Shown: positions 45,541-54,937 of the stretch, piece by piece
Position numbering within the stretch: the stretch's first letter is position 1
Layout of the letters: each line of letters begins with the position of its first letter
Source of the DNA: IDS-8 sp964424805
Lineage (GTDB): Bacteria; Pseudomonadota; Gammaproteobacteria; Steroidobacterales; Woeseiaceae
Assembly (NCBI GenBank): GCA_964424805.1
Contig: CAYRKH010000004.1
Coordinates: forward strand, 38,316 to 102,315
Length of the DNA: 64,000 nucleotides
Direction: 5' to 3'
Program-made: the position numbers and the translations under genes
The notes under the pieces: model-generated
Told to the model about the DNA's origin: nothing
The model's input: the letters and a program-made list of their open reading frames with translations, nothing else
Database searches by the model: none

Positions 45541-48384
45541 ATGGCCAGACACTTCATCCCGGGGAAAACGGTACTGTCGGCGGCGGTCGCCGCGGCGCTG
45601 GCAGGCGGCGGAGCCGCACACGCGCAGCAGGCCATCGAGGAAATCGTCGTCACCGCGACCAAGCGGGCGGAGCCGATGCAGGATATTCCGGTGTCGATCC
45701 AGGCCATGACCGGTGAGAACCTGGACAACCTGGGCGTCTCCACCTTCAACGAATACATCGATTTCCTGCCGAACGTCGTGATGAGCGGTCGCGGGCCGGG
45801 GCAGAGCGTGATCTACATTCGCGGCGCCTCGACCGAGCAGTCGGCGATCACCCTCACCTCCGTGCAGGCCTCCGCGCCCAGCGTTGCGCTGTACGTCGAC
45901 GAGCAGCCGGTATCGTTTGCCGGCCGCAACCTCGACGTTTACGCGACCGATTTAGAGCGCATCGAGGTGCTGCCCGGGCCGCAGGGCACGCTGTTCGGCG
46001 CCAGCTCGCAGTCCGGCACCATTCGCCTCATCACCAACAAGCCGGTTACGGATTTGTTCGAGGCCGGCTTCGACACCAGCATCAGCACGACCAAGGGCGG
46101 CGAGATGAGCACGTCCGTCGAGGCGTACCTCAACCTGCCGCTGGCGGAGAAGCTCGCCGTTCGCGTCGCCGCCTACACCGACAGCGCCGGCGGCTGGATC
46201 GATAACGTGCCCGGCACCTACGCCGCCGACATCGAAGTCCTCAACCGCAACCAGATATCCCCCGCCGCGCACGTCTGCACCGGCAACCCGGCCGTGGACG
46301 GGCCGATCAGCGGCGATGCCTGCGGGGGTCAACGCGCCACGGTTCACGTGGCCGACAACAGCCACCTCGTCGAGGACGACTTCAACGACGCGACCTATCG
46401 CGGCGCGCGATTCGGCGCGCTCTACGACGTCAACGACGACTGGAGCGTGCTCGTCCAGCACCACATGCAGACGCTGAAGACCGAGGGCGTATTCGAGTAC
46501 GACCCCTACCTCGAGGGCGAAGAGTCGGTAAACCTGTTCAACCCGACGCGAAACCAGGACGAGTTCGGGCTGACGATGTGGACCGTGACCGGGCGACTCG
46601 CGGAGCTCGACCTCGTGTATACCGGAGGCTTCCTCGACCGCGACGTGTTCTACCAGCAGGACTACAGCGGTTACACCAATGGCGGCGGCTACCAGGCCTA
46701 CTACATCTGCAGCGGCGGCTATTCGAACGCGAACGAGTGCTTCGATCCCGTCAAGCAGTACCTCGGCAATACGACCAACGAGCGCTTCACGAACGAGTTC
46801 CGCCTCTCCACGAACCCGGACAACCGCTGGCGGGCGACGGCCGGCGTGTTCATCGACGAGTCGGAGAGCACCTCCGACGGCCAGTTCCAGTACTTCGGCA
46901 CGATCGGCGCGGGCTTCATGCACGCGCAGGCGCCCGGCACGATAACGGATCCGCCGGGCGTGCCGCCGACGCCGGAAAACATCGTCAGCACCGTGGAAGG
47001 CGTGACCAATCCCTTCAGCCGCGGTCCGGCGACGACGTTCATCAACAACTTCACCCGCGAGGAAAGCCAGGTCGCGTTTTTTGGCGAGTTCGCCTTCGAT
47101 ATCACCGACCGGCTCACGGCGAGCATCGGCGCCCGCGCCTACGATCTCGACTACGAGTTCACGGGCTCGACCGGCTCCTCGTTCGGCTGCAAGGGCGCGA
47201 CCAGCCCCTGCGACGGACAGGCCTTCGACAACCGCGTGTCCGAACGGCTGGAGGCGCTCGGCTCCTACGCCGAGACGGGTGACACCACGCAGCTCGACGC
47301 GTTCTTCGGCGAGGCAACGAGCCAGATCATCCAGCAGGGCATCGCCGACCGCAGCTTCTTCGTGGAGGGCCTCGACTCCGAGGGCGTAATCAACCAGGAC
47401 GACACCATCTGGCGCGCAACTCTGAACTACCACGCCAGCCCGGACATCATGGTGTTCGGCGCGTATTCGCAAGGTTTCCGGCCGCAAACCTCGAACCGTA
47501 ACGCCGGCCAGCCGTCGGCCAACCAGGCCGGCGTGTACGAGGGCTACCTGGTGCCGGCGATCGGGCGCACGGACGAGCTCGAGAATTTCGAGATCGGCAT
47601 GAAATCCGACCTGTTCAACGGCATGGTGCGCCTCAACGCCACGGCGTACTACTCGGAGATCACGGACCTGCAGATTTCCCGCTTCGACCCGGCGAACGTC
47701 GCTTTCCTCGTGTTCATCGAGAACGCGGGCGACGCGGAAATCACCGGGCTGGACGCGGACTTCCAGTGGAACGTCACCGATAATCTCACCGTCTTCGGTG
47801 CGGCCAGCTTCGTCGACAACGAGCTGACGCGCATCAATCCGCAGCTCGTCGACATCGTGGTGCCCGAAGGCAGCCGCCTGCCCTGGACGCCCGAGTTCTC
47901 CGGCAACCTGCGCGCGCAGTACGACTTCACGCTGCCGGATTTCGAGGCCGATGCCTACGTGCGCGGCTCGGTGAGCTACACGGGCGACAGCCGTGCTATG
48001 TCGACCTGCAATGCCTACCACATCGAGGACAACACCACGCAGGTGTTCGGCAACCGCAGCAGCCTGAAAATCGTGGAAGAGGGCGGCTTCTGCGGCACGC
48101 CGCTCACCGGCGACGACCTCGCCTCCGTCGTCGATCCGTCCTTCGTCGGCGTCGACGAGAACGGCGATACGCGCTTCATCGGTGCGCGATACGAGCAGGA
48201 GGCCTACACGCTCGTGAACCTGGCGTTCGGCGTCCGCAAGGACATGTGGAACGCGGAGCTGTTCGTCGACAACGTATTCGACGAGCGCGCGCAGGTCGCG
48301 ATCAACGCGGCCGACTACTCGCCGAGCGTGGTCACCAACCGTCCGTTGACGGTCGGCCTTCGTTTCAGTTTCGACTATGAATGA
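45541..48384 (+). CDS. TonB-dependent receptor (947 residues)
   Basis: Signal peptide (to about residue 30, ending AAHAQ), TonB-box-like IEEIVVTATKR, plug motifs DIPVSIQAM, RGASTEQSAI and LPGPQGTLFGASSQSGTIR, then a barrel of about 700 residues ending GLRFSFDYE. The Shine-Dalgarno region is a run of seven G (AAAGGGGGGG), 3 bases before ATG 45541. The plug motif resembles that of the 812-residue receptor, so these two belong to the same subtype. The stop codon overlaps the start of the TPR-sulfotransferase (ATGA), so the two are made together. Extracellular loops contain many Tyr and Asp (for example DVFYQQDYSGY and GGYQAYY). Ligand unknown. Confidence 0.95.
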   Translation: MARHFIPGKTVLSAAVAAALAGGGAAHAQQAIEEIVVTATKRAEPMQDIPVSIQAMTGENLDNLGVSTFNEYIDFLPNVVMSGRGPGQSVIYIRGASTEQSAITLTSVQASAPSVALYVDEQPVSFAGRNLDVYATDLERIEVLPGPQGTLFGASSQSGTIRLITNKPVTDLFEAGFDTSISTTKGGEMSTSVEAYLNLPLAEKLAVRVAAYTDSAGGWIDNVPGTYAADIEVLNRNQISPAAHVCTGNPAVDGPISGDACGGQRATVHVADNSHLVEDDFNDATYRGARFGALYDVNDDWSVLVQHHMQTLKTEGVFEYDPYLEGEESVNLFNPTRNQDEFGLTMWTVTGRLAELDLVYTGGFLDRDVFYQQDYSGYTNGGGYQAYYICSGGYSNANECFDPVKQYLGNTTNERFTNEFRLSTNPDNRWRATAGVFIDESESTSDGQFQYFGTIGAGFMHAQAPGTITDPPGVPPTPENIVSTVEGVTNPFSRGPATTFINNFTREESQVAFFGEFAFDITDRLTASIGARAYDLDYEFTGSTGSSFGCKGATSPCDGQAFDNRVSERLEALGSYAETGDTTQLDAFFGEATSQIIQQGIADRSFFVEGLDSEGVINQDDTIWRATLNYHASPDIMVFGAYSQGFRPQTSNRNAGQPSANQAGVYEGYLVPAIGRTDELENFEIGMKSDLFNGMVRLNATAYYSEITDLQISRFDPANVAFLVFIENAGDAEITGLDADFQWNVTDNLTVFGAASFVDNELTRINPQLVDIVVPEGSRLPWTPEFSGNLRAQYDFTLPDFEADAYVRGSVSYTGDSRAMSTCNAYHIEDNTTQVFGNRSSLKIVEEGGFCGTPLTGDDLASVVDPSFVGVDENGDTRFIGARYEQEAYTLVNLAFGVRKDMWNAELFVDNVFDERAQVAINAADYSPSVVTNRPLTVGLRFSFDYE

Positions 48385-50390
48385 ACGGGCAGTCTATCGA
48401 GGCCATTTCCGGGCACGCGCGAGAGCTCGTTAAGCAGGGACGGTTCACGCACGCCGCGGACCTCGTGCGCCGCGAGATCGGCAACGGCGACCTCGATGCC
48501 CGCCACACGGAGGCGCTTTATGTCCTTGCCATCGCGTCGCGTTACGGCAAGGACTACCCGGCCGCGCTCGAAACGCTGCAATCCCTGCAGGCGGTCAACC
48601 CCACCTACGCACGGGGCTGGCAGGAGCAGGGCCACGCGTTCTTCTCCCTGAACCGGCTCGAGGAGGCGCGGCGGGCGTACGAGCGCGCGGTGCAGCTCAA
48701 CGATGCGCTGCCGGCGAGCTGGAGCGCGCTTGCGAACCTGTACCGGCTCGCCGGTCTCGAGCGGCATGCGGACTGGGCGCGCTCGCAGGTCGAGTTTCTC
48801 GAATCCCTCCCCGGGGAATTGGTGGCCGTCGCCAGCCTGACGCAGGAGAACGAACTCGAGCGTGCGGAGAAGCTGTGCCGCGCATTTTTGCAGCAGAACA
48901 GGCACCACCCTGAAGGCATGCGGCTGCTCGCGGCGATTGCCGAGCGGCTGGAGGTGTCCGGTGATGCGGAATTCCTGCTGGAGAGCTGCGTGGAGCTGGC
49001 GCCGGACTTCGACCGCGGCCGCCGGGACTACGTGAACTTCCTGCTCAAGATGCAGAAGTTCGAGAAGGCGCATCGGCAGGCGGAAATCCTGCTGGCGCGG
49101 AACCCGGGGAACCCGGAATACGAGTCGATGCTCGCCTCGGCGACGGCCGGCATCGGGCGGCACGAGGAAGCGATCGGCATGTTCGATCGCGTGCTCGCGA
49201 CGAGCCGGCGGCAGAACACCCTCTACGTCATGCGCGGGCACGCGCAGAAGACGATCGGGCGACTGGACGACGCGATCGCGTCCTACCGCAAAGCGTACGA
49301 GATCCAGCCCGGCTACGGCGACGCGTTCTGGTCGCTGGCGAACACCAAGACGTACCGCTTTACGGACGCCGAGATCGCCCATATGCAGGAGTTCGAAGCT
49401 GCCCCGGCCAGTGGCACGGAGGACCGGGTTCACCTCTGCTTCGCGCTCGGCAAGGCGTTCGAAGACCGCGAGCGGTACGCCGAATCGTTCAGGTGGTACG
49501 CGAAAGGCAACGAGCTGAAGCAGCGTACCGTCCGCCACAAGGCCTCCCACCTTGCGCGCCGTACGGCCGCGCAGATCGAGACCTGCACGGAAGCGTTCTT
49601 CGAGAAGCTCGACGGCGCGGGCCACCCGGCGCCGGACCCGATCTTCATCGTCGGGCTGCCACGGGCCGGCTCCACGCTGCTCGAGCAGATCCTGGCGTCG
49701 CATTCACAGGTGGACGGCACGATGGAATTGCCGAACATCATCTCGCTCGCGCAGCGGCTGCGGGGCAGCAGGCGATTTGCGGGGCCGGAGGGCACGCCTG
49801 CCTACCCTGCCGTGCTGGAGAAAATCGACCGCGACTACCTGCGCCGCTTCGGCGAGCAGTTCATTGAGGACACACGCGTGTACCGCCGCGGCGCGCCGTT
49901 CTTCATAGACAAGAACCCAAACAACTTCTTTCACATCGGGCTGATCCGGGCAATCCTGCCGAACGCCAAGGTAATCGACGCCCGGCGCCACCCGATGGCC
50001 TGCTGCTTCAGCGGATTCAAGCAGCTTTTCGGGCAGGGTCAGGAGTTCTCCTACGGGCTCACGGAGATCGGCAATTACTACCGCGAGTACGTGCGGCTGA
50101 TGGCGCATTGGGATCGCGTGCTGCCCGGTTTCGTGCTGCGGGTGCAGCACGAGGACGTGGTCGATGACCTTGAGACCCAGGTGCGGCGGCTGCTCGACTT
50201 TTGCGAGCTGCCGTTCGAGGAGGCCTGCCTGGAGTTCCACAAGACCGGGCGCAGCGTTCGAACGCCGAGCTCCGAGCAGGTGCGCCAGCCGATCTACCGC
50301 AGCGCACTCCAGCACTGGCGCCACTACGAACCGTGGCTGGACCCGCTGAAAAAAGCCCTGGGCCCGGAGATCATGAACCATGCCCCGTAG
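48381..50390 (+). CDS. TPR-repeat sulfotransferase, coupled to TBDR (third copy)
   Basis: 669 residues with TPR motifs to about 400, then the PAPS loop VGLPRAGSTLLEQ (424-436), DKNPNNFFHIGL and ARRHPMACCFSGFKQLF. Cytoplasmic. The start ATG overlaps the TBDR stop by 4 bp. It shares the C-terminal block SSEQVRQPIYRSALQHW with the copy at 34554. The acceptor is unknown; coupled synthesis with a receptor points to the receptor or its ligand pathway. The TAG stop is supplied by a REP head. Confidence 0.94.
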   Translation: MNGQSIEAISGHARELVKQGRFTHAADLVRREIGNGDLDARHTEALYVLAIASRYGKDYPAALETLQSLQAVNPTYARGWQEQGHAFFSLNRLEEARRAYERAVQLNDALPASWSALANLYRLAGLERHADWARSQVEFLESLPGELVAVASLTQENELERAEKLCRAFLQQNRHHPEGMRLLAAIAERLEVSGDAEFLLESCVELAPDFDRGRRDYVNFLLKMQKFEKAHRQAEILLARNPGNPEYESMLASATAGIGRHEEAIGMFDRVLATSRRQNTLYVMRGHAQKTIGRLDDAIASYRKAYEIQPGYGDAFWSLANTKTYRFTDAEIAHMQEFEAAPASGTEDRVHLCFALGKAFEDRERYAESFRWYAKGNELKQRTVRHKASHLARRTAAQIETCTEAFFEKLDGAGHPAPDPIFIVGLPRAGSTLLEQILASHSQVDGTMELPNIISLAQRLRGSRRFAGPEGTPAYPAVLEKIDRDYLRRFGEQFIEDTRVYRRGAPFFIDKNPNNFFHIGLIRAILPNAKVIDARRHPMACCFSGFKQLFGQGQEFSYGLTEIGNYYREYVRLMAHWDRVLPGFVLRVQHEDVVDDLETQVRRLLDFCELPFEEACLEFHKTGRSVRTPSSEQVRQPIYRSALQHWRHYEPWLDPLKKALGPEIMNHAP

Positions 50391-50792
50391 GAGCGCGCAT
50401 TGCGCGCGATGCCACGGCCGTGGCGTTAGCATGACAGGCGATGCCAGCATCAGCGCCTTAGCATCGCGCGCGGTGCGCGCTCTTACAACGATNNNNNNNN
50501 NNNNNNNNNNNNNNNNNNNNNNNNNNNNNNNNNNNNNNNNNNNNNNNNNNNNNNNNNNNNNNNNNNNNNNNNNNNNNNNNNNNNNNNNNNNNGCGATGCC
50601 AGCATCAGCGCCTTAGCATCGCGCGCGGTGCGCGCTCTTACAACGATTCCCCGTAGGAGCGCGCATAGCGCGCGATGCCACGGCCGTGGCGCCAGCATGA
50701 CAGGCGATGCCAGCATCAGCGCCTCAGCATCGCGCGCGGTGCGCGCTCCTACAACGATCCCCCGTAGGAGCGCGCATAGCGCGCCAGGCCAC
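50387..50792. repeat. REP cluster with assembly gap
   Basis: Forward copies at 50387, about 50653 and about 50763 and reverse copies near 50460, 50615 and 50725. The whole non-coding region between the TPR-sulfotransferase and the BCCT transporter is repeat. A 55-bp stretch is identical on both sides of the N run (50438-50492 and 50593-50647), so copy number is uncertain. Confidence 0.92.
50493..50592. other. scaffold gap (100 N)
   Basis: One hundred N, the conventional placeholder length. It lies inside the REP cluster; the flanking 55 bp are identical, so the true distance may be zero or many repeats. Confidence 0.99.
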
Positions 50793-50833
50793 CGCCGTGG
50801 CACCGGGGGCCGACGAACAGAAAAGGGGACGCC

Positions 50834-52408
50834 GTGAACGACGACGCAACCGCTCCGCGGACCGGGGTCCGGGGGAAATTTACGATACACCCGTACGTTT
50901 TCGGCTTTTCCGCGGGGCTCATCCTGCTATTCATCGTGGTAACACTGGCGAACCTCGAGACCGCGGAATCCACGTTTACCGCCGTCAAGGACGGCATCAC
51001 ACGCCGCTTCGGCTGGTTCCTGATCTTCGCGGTGCAGGGTTTCCTGCTGTTCTGCGTGTACCTCGCCGTAAGCCGCTTCGGCCACATACGCATTGGCGGC
51101 CCGGGTGCGCGCCCCGAATTTTCGAGCCTGTCGTGGTTCGCCATGCTGTTTGCCGCCGGCATGGGCATCGGACTCATGTTCTGGAGTGTCGCGGAGCCGA
51201 TCCTGCACCTGCAGAACCCGCCCGGCGCCCCGGGCATGACAATCGACGGCGCCAAGCGCGCGATGGACCTCACGTTCCTGCACTGGGGCTTTCACGTCTG
51301 GGGCATCTACGCGCTGGTCGGGCTGGCGCTCGCGTATTTCAGCTTCAATCGCGGGCTTCCCCTCACGATACGCAGTGCGTTCTATCCTGTTCTCGGCGAC
51401 CGCATCCACGGATTCTTCGGCAACGTCATCGACGTGCTCGCGGTGCTCGCTACCCTGTTTGGCCTGGCCACGTCGCTCGGCCTCGGCGTCGCGCAGATCA
51501 ATGCCGGGCTCGGTGCGGTGTTCGGCATCAGCTTCTCCAGCGGGGCGCAGCTGGCGCTGATTGCGATCATCACAGCTTTGGCGACAACCTCGGTCGCCAG
51601 TGGCGTCGAGCGCGGCATCAAGCTCCTGAGTCTCCTGAACCTTTTCGCGGCGGGCCTGCTGCTGGTGTTCCTGCTGTTCGTCGGCCCCAGCCTCTTCCTG
51701 CTGAAGAACCTGGTGCAAAGCACGGGCCATTACCTGCAGAACCTGCTGATCCTCGGCAGCTGGACCGAAACCTATGTGCGCGATGCGACCTGGCAGGGTT
51801 CCTGGACGATCTTCTACTGGGCCTGGTGGATTTCCTGGTCTCCGTTCGTCGGGATGTTCATCGCGCGTATCTCGAAGGGACGTACGGTGCGCGAGTTCAT
51901 TTTCGGCGTGCTGATCGTGCCCTCCCTGCTCACGTTCGCCTGGGTTGCGACATTCGGGGGCTCGGCGATTTACGAATCGCTTTTCGTGGACCCGGGGATC
52001 GTGGAAGCGGCCAACAGCAACGTTTCGACGGCGCTCTTCGAGCTGCTGACCCGCTTCCCACTCGAGAACGTCACCGTGCTGCTCGCGGTCTTACTCGTTG
52101 CTATCTTCTTCGTCACGTCCTGCGACTCGGGCTCGCTGGTGATCGATATCATGACGGCGGGCGGCTCGCTCGAGAATCACGTGCTGCAGCGCGTGTTCTG
52201 GGGGGTCATGTCGGGCGTGGTTACCGCCGTCCTGACGCTAGGCGGCGGACTGGCCGCGCTTCAGACGGCCTCGATCAGCACCGGACTGCCTTTTGCCCTG
52301 GTGCTGGTGCTGATGGCATGGTGCCTGCTGAAAGCCTTCCGCGAGGAAATGCCGGCCATGAGCTATCGCGCGGCCCGCGAGATGTACCACGACAGCGACG
52401 AACAGTAG
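50834..52408 (+). CDS. BCCT-family betaine/choline/carnitine transporter
   Basis: 524 residues, 12 hydrophobic segments. The BCCT signature is in WTIFYWAWWISWSPFVGMFIARISKGRT (two pieces: FYWAWWISWSPFVGMF, ARISKGRTVREF), with the Trp-rich substrate site and the glycine-rich GMGIGLMFWSVAEP. It imports glycine betaine or a relative with sodium or proton symport. GTG start 50834 with AAAAGGGGA 5 bases upstream. It is convergent with the dimethylglycine-dehydrogenase-like gene and shares a REPIN with it; the pairing suggests the imported osmolyte is catabolised by the module 52500-57262. Confidence 0.92.
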   Translation: MNDDATAPRTGVRGKFTIHPYVFGFSAGLILLFIVVTLANLETAESTFTAVKDGITRRFGWFLIFAVQGFLLFCVYLAVSRFGHIRIGGPGARPEFSSLSWFAMLFAAGMGIGLMFWSVAEPILHLQNPPGAPGMTIDGAKRAMDLTFLHWGFHVWGIYALVGLALAYFSFNRGLPLTIRSAFYPVLGDRIHGFFGNVIDVLAVLATLFGLATSLGLGVAQINAGLGAVFGISFSSGAQLALIAIITALATTSVASGVERGIKLLSLLNLFAAGLLLVFLLFVGPSLFLLKNLVQSTGHYLQNLLILGSWTETYVRDATWQGSWTIFYWAWWISWSPFVGMFIARISKGRTVREFIFGVLIVPSLLTFAWVATFGGSAIYESLFVDPGIVEAANSNVSTALFELLTRFPLENVTVLLAVLLVAIFFVTSCDSGSLVIDIMTAGGSLENHVLQRVFWGVMSGVVTAVLTLGGGLAALQTASISTGLPFALVLVLMAWCLLKAFREEMPAMSYRAAREMYHDSDEQ

Positions 52409-52503
52409 GAGCGCGCATTGCGCGCGATGCCACCGGATCCTGACGCTGACCGGTAGTGCGAATCGGCAGCACTTTGCCGATCGCGCGCGATGCGCGCTCC
52501 TAC
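52405..52503. repeat. REPIN supplying both stop codons of a convergent pair
   Basis: The forward head gives TAG 52406-52408 (BCCT) and the reverse head gives TAG 52502-52500 on the minus strand (dehydrogenase), 97 bp apart. It is the cleanest example of the arrangement seen also at 9566-9661 and 29490-29597. Confidence 0.93.
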
Positions 52504-54935
52504 AGGCGGAGGCGTTCGTTTTTGGGGTCGTAGGGGCTTTCGTCGAGCACGGTGGCTTCGTAGCGATCGCCGAGGATCTCGATTTCCAGCTCCGTGCCGG
52601 GCTCGGCGAAAGCCGGCTTGACCATCGCGAGCGCCAATGACTTTTGCAGGCGAAAGCCGTAGTTGCCGCTCGTCGAGCGGCCGACGAGCTTCCCGTTCCG
52701 GCGGATCGGGTTGTTGCCGAGCGCATCGCGGTCGGTAACGCCGTGCACCTCCAGCGTGACGAACGAGTTGCTGAAGCCCCGCTCCTGCCACGCGAGCAAC
52801 CCCTCGCGCCCGATGAAGTCGCCCTTGTCCGGATGCACGAAGCGGCCAAGGCCCGATTCCAGCGCCGCGTACTCGATCGACAGCTCGGTGCCGACCAGGC
52901 GGTAGGATTTCTCCACGCGCAGCGAGTCCATGGCGCGTATGCCGAACGGCCGCAAATCCAGGTCCGCGCCCGCTTCCATCAGAGCATCGAAAATGTGGTT
53001 CTGGTATTCCAGCCCGTGGTGGATTTCCCAGCCGAGCTCGCCCACGAAGTTGATGCGCACGAGCCGCGCCGGCGCGAGCCCGACGGTCGTGTCCCGCGCG
53101 GTGAGCCACGGGAAATCCTGGTTCGTCAACGATGCGCCGGCGACCCTTTCCAGCAGTTTCCGCGACTGCGGGCCGGCGACGACCAGCACCCCCATGCTCC
53201 CGGTCAGGTTCTCGAATCGCACGGAGCCGTCCCGCGGCCGGTGCGCGGCAATCCAGTCGTGGTCGAGCCGCTGCCAGGCGCCCGCCGACACGAGATGAAA
53301 GGAGTCAGCGCCCTCGCGCAGGATGGTGAACTCCGAGTGCACGCCGCCGCGGGGCGCCAGCGCGTGGCACAGCGACACCCGGCCGATCGCCCTGGGCAGG
53401 CGGTTCGCGACGAGGCGGTCGAGAAACGCCTCGGCGCCCGGACCGGAGACGCGCGCCTTGGCAAATGCCGTCATGTCCAGCAGCCCGACGTGATCCGCAA
53501 CGTGCCGGCACTCCTCGCCCACGTGCTCGAACCACTTCGAACGTCGGAAGGACCAGTGATCCTCCGGCGGCACGCCTTCGGGAGCAAACCAGTTCGGGCG
53601 CTCCCAGCCGAACTTCTGGCCGAACACCGCGCCGCGTTCTTTCATGCGCTCGTAGCAGGGTGCCGTGCGCAACGGCCGCCCGGCCGGGCGCTCCTCGTCC
53701 GGGTAATGGATGGTGAAGACCATCGAATACGCTTCTTCGTTCTTGGCCTTCAGGTACTCCTTCGTCGCGTAGCCGCCGAAGCGCCGCGGATCCACGCCGA
53801 GCATGTCGATCGTGGGCTCACCCTCGACGATCCATTCCGCGAGCTGCCAGCCGGCGCCCCCGGCCGCGGTGATGCCGAAGCTGTGGCCTTCGTTCAGCCA
53901 GAAGTTTCGCTTGCCCCAGGCCGGGCCCACGATCGGGCTGCCGTCCGGGGTGTAGGCAATGGCGCCGTTGTAGATCTTCTTCATGCCCGCTTCCGCGAAG
54001 ATCGGCACCCGGCGGATGGCGGACTCGATGTGCGGCAGGAGCCGATCGATGTCCTCCTGGAAGAGCTCGTACTCGGCATCGGGGGACGGGCCGTTCACGT
54101 AGCAGGCCGGCGCGCCGACCTCGTAGGGGCCGAGCAGCAGGCCGCCCGCCTCCTCGCGCATGTACCAGGAACCGTCGGACTCGCGTAGCACGCCCATCTC
54201 GGGCAGCCCGTCCTTGTGCCGTGACACGATCTCCGGATGCGGCTCGGTCACGATGAACTGGTGCTCGACCGGAATGACAGGGATATCGAGCCCGATCATC
54301 GCGCCGGTCTGGCGTGCAAAACTGCCTGTCGCGGATACGACGTGCTCGCAGGTGATGTCGCCCTGGTCGGTTTTGACGATCCATTCGCCGTTCGGCTTCT
54401 GCTCGAGGCCGGTGACGGTCGTGTTGCGGTAGATCCTGCCGCCGCCTTCGCGCGCGCCGCGCGCCAGCGCCTGGGTCAGATCGGCCGGCTGGATATAGCC
54501 GTCGCCGGGGTGGCGGATGGCGCCAACCAGCCCGTCGGTAACCGCGAGCGGCCAGATGGCCTTCACCTCCCCCGGAGCCAGGAACTCGACGTCGACGCCG
54601 ATTGTCTGCGCGACGCTCGCGTACTGCCGGTACTCGTCCATCCGGTCCTCGTTCGTGGCGAGGCGGATGTTGCCCACCCGGCGGAAGCCGACGTCCTGCC
54701 CGGTCTCCTCCTCGAGCTTCTCGTAGAGCGCGACCGAATACTTGTGGATCTGCCCGACGGAGTAGCTCATGTTGAAGAGCGGCAGCAGCCCGGCAGCGTG
54801 CCAGGTGGATCCCGACGTGAGCTCGCGGCGCTCTACCAGCGCCACGTCGCTCCAGCCTTTCTTCACGAGATGGTAGAGCGTCGAAACCCCGACGATACCG
54901 CCGCCGACGACCACGACCCGCGCGTGCGTCTGCAT
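52500..54935 (-). CDS. dimethylglycine/sarcosine dehydrogenase-like FAD oxidoreductase with GcvT domain
   Basis: 811 residues. N-terminal FAD domain: VVVVGGGIVGVSTLYHLVKK and SGSTWHAAG, the latter containing the His to which FAD is covalently attached in dimethylglycine and sarcosine dehydrogenases. The C-terminal half is an FAO-M/GcvT-type THF-binding domain (from about residue 450; GELGWEIHHG, ALESGLGRFVHPDKGDFIGRE). Predicted reaction: oxidative N-demethylation of dimethylglycine or sarcosine, passing the C1 unit to tetrahydrofolate as 5,10-methylene-THF. It is 2 bp downstream of the MetF-like gene stop and downstream of DmdA-like, one operon. The stop is from a REP head. Confidence 0.9.
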   Translation of the reverse strand: MQTHARVVVVGGGIVGVSTLYHLVKKGWSDVALVERRELTSGSTWHAAGLLPLFNMSYSVGQIHKYSVALYEKLEEETGQDVGFRRVGNIRLATNEDRMDEYRQYASVAQTIGVDVEFLAPGEVKAIWPLAVTDGLVGAIRHPGDGYIQPADLTQALARGAREGGGRIYRNTTVTGLEQKPNGEWIVKTDQGDITCEHVVSATGSFARQTGAMIGLDIPVIPVEHQFIVTEPHPEIVSRHKDGLPEMGVLRESDGSWYMREEAGGLLLGPYEVGAPACYVNGPSPDAEYELFQEDIDRLLPHIESAIRRVPIFAEAGMKKIYNGAIAYTPDGSPIVGPAWGKRNFWLNEGHSFGITAAGGAGWQLAEWIVEGEPTIDMLGVDPRRFGGYATKEYLKAKNEEAYSMVFTIHYPDEERPAGRPLRTAPCYERMKERGAVFGQKFGWERPNWFAPEGVPPEDHWSFRRSKWFEHVGEECRHVADHVGLLDMTAFAKARVSGPGAEAFLDRLVANRLPRAIGRVSLCHALAPRGGVHSEFTILREGADSFHLVSAGAWQRLDHDWIAAHRPRDGSVRFENLTGSMGVLVVAGPQSRKLLERVAGASLTNQDFPWLTARDTTVGLAPARLVRINFVGELGWEIHHGLEYQNHIFDALMEAGADLDLRPFGIRAMDSLRVEKSYRLVGTELSIEYAALESGLGRFVHPDKGDFIGREGLLAWQERGFSNSFVTLEVHGVTDRDALGNNPIRRNGKLVGRSTSGNYGFRLQKSLALAMVKPAFAEPGTELEIEILGDRYEATVLDESPYDPKNERLRL

Positions 54936-54937
54936 GC

